A stretch of DNA of 35,425 bases, taken from contig NZ_AYOY01000160.1 of assembly GCF_000508185.1 (NCBI RefSeq), positions 1 to 35,425 on the forward strand. The letters are read 5' to 3'. Below, piece by piece: positions 34,591 to 35,425 of this stretch (within the stretch, counting starts at the first letter, position 1; each line of letters opens with the position of its first letter). This DNA comes from Sphingobium sp. C100. GTDB lineage: Bacteria > Pseudomonadota > Alphaproteobacteria > Sphingomonadales > Sphingomonadaceae. Under the pieces are notes generated by a model that ran no database searches, had not been told where the DNA came from, and saw only the letters and a program-made list of their open reading frames with translations. The position numbers and the translations under genes were made by a program.

Positions 34591-35376
34591 TCACAGGCAG
34601 GCGCGTAGCCCGTCCGCATAGGTGGGATAACGCGGCCTCCAGCCCAGCAGCCGCTTGGCGCGGCCATTGGCGACCCGGCGGTTTTCGGCATAGAAGCCGC
34701 GCGCCATCGGGGACAGGCCGGCCTCATCAAGGGACTGGAGCGGCGGCCAGGGCAGGCCGAGCAGGTCGCACGCCGCCTCGATCACCCGGTTCTGGGCGCA
34801 GGGCAGATCATCGGACAGATTATAGACGCCCGGCGGGCCATCAAAGGCAGCGATCACCCCGCCGACAATGTCATCGACATGGACGCGGCTGAAAAGCTGA
34901 TCGGGTAGGTCGATGCGATGCCCCCGCCCTTCGCGCACCCGGTCGAGCGCGGAGCGGCCCGGCCCGTAAATGCCAGGCAGGCGGAAGCGGCGCAGATCGG
35001 GGCGAAGCGCGCCCCAGGCCGCGTCTGCCTGCGCCCGGGCGGTGCGGCGGCCCGTGCCGATGGGACTGTTTTCATCCACCCATGCACCCGCCGCGTCGCC
35101 ATAGACGCCGGTGGAGGAAAGATAGCCGGTCCATCGCGCCGGTGCGGCCGAGATCGCCGCGCCGTAGCGGATGAGGACGGGATCGTCATCGCCCTGCGGC
35201 GGGACGGAGGAAAGGATGTGGGTGGCCTGTCCGATCGCGGCATGAATGGCAGGCATGTCATCAAAAGCGAGCATGTCCGGGCCGGGGCTGCGACGGACGC
35301 CGGTCACAGTCCAGCCGCCATCCCGAAGCCGGGCGGCGAGGCGGGCGGCGGTATAGCCCATGCCGAGGATGAGCAT
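34591..35376 (-). CDS. YeeZ-like NAD(P)-binding epimerase/dehydratase family protein
   Basis: The 261-residue product is an atypical extended short-chain dehydrogenase. The N-terminus LILGMGYTAARLAARL has a shortened nucleotide-binding loop (GMGYTA, 5-10). The central YLSSTGVYGD replaces the usual YxxxK region in the way seen in YeeZ-like proteins. RLPGIYGPGRSALD and FSRVHVDDIVGGVI are conserved family strands. Reaction is unknown. It is upstream of the 51-residue gene on the same strand, about 76 bases away. The last 49 bases of the window (35377-35425) hold only its upstream region. Confidence 0.85.
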   Translation of the reverse strand: MLILGMGYTAARLAARLRDGGWTVTGVRRSPGPDMLAFDDMPAIHAAIGQATHILSSVPPQGDDDPVLIRYGAAISAAPARWTGYLSSTGVYGDAAGAWVDENSPIGTGRRTARAQADAAWGALRPDLRRFRLPGIYGPGRSALDRVREGRGHRIDLPDQLFSRVHVDDIVGGVIAAFDGPPGVYNLSDDLPCAQNRVIEAACDLLGLPWPPLQSLDEAGLSPMARGFYAENRRVANGRAKRLLGWRPRYPTYADGLRACL

Positions 35377-35425
35377 GTGGGGCAGCGCATTCTCCCGCCA
35401 GTTGGAGTCTTCTCTGATTGGGGCT

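Overview
The window is a high-GC (roughly mid-60s percent), gene-dense chromosomal segment of an alphaproteobacterium, most likely a sphingomonad (Sphingobium/Sphingomonas type). The evidence is the cckA and recA neighbourhood, LexA-type boxes of the GTTC-N7-GTTC form, a CrtZ carotenoid hydroxylase, a TorF-type porin, and sphingomonad-style small palindromic repeats. No rRNA, tRNA, CRISPR array, transposase or prophage gene was found.

Layout. 1-1278 (-) is the N-terminal part of a soluble lytic transglycosylase, cut by the window edge. 1378-7556 (+) is a housekeeping and cell-cycle block: dapA, smpB, a DUF2062 membrane protein, the hybrid kinase cckA, a single-domain response regulator, and recA behind an SOS box. 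After a strong hairpin terminator comes a transglutaminase-like protease (7904-8692). 8702-9862 (-) is a Tat-exported D-amino-acid-oxidase-type flavoprotein whose motifs are in circularly permuted order. 9995-13632 (+) holds a radical SAM protein and a UdgX-type uracil-DNA-binding protein, separated by a small membrane protein and a hemerythrin. A second LexA-type box lies immediately upstream of the radical SAM start codon.

13645-17719 is a phage-shock (psp) locus: pspF (-), diverging from a near-consensus sigma-54 promoter that drives a 56-residue exported microprotein, pspA, pspB, pspC and then four further small proteins. Each of the four has one N-terminal membrane helix and most or all end in a PspB-like coiled coil, so the operon appears to carry an expanded PspB-like family. 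I consider this the most interesting system in the window.

17771-25560 is ordinary metabolism and envelope: sufE, a lipoprotein, crtZ, a TorF-type porin, a translationally coupled sseA-metC-mscS operon (-), a proline-rich membrane protein of unknown function, and queF. 25582-35376 carries a GST, acsA (acetyl-CoA synthetase), a cytochrome b561, a noticeably lower-GC lipoprotein, palindromic repeats, a UbiH-family hydroxylase, ilvE, a threonine aldolase overlapping an EamA transporter, a 51-residue small gene with a CtrA-like box upstream, and a YeeZ-like NAD(P)-binding protein.

All function calls come from reading motifs by eye. No database search was run.
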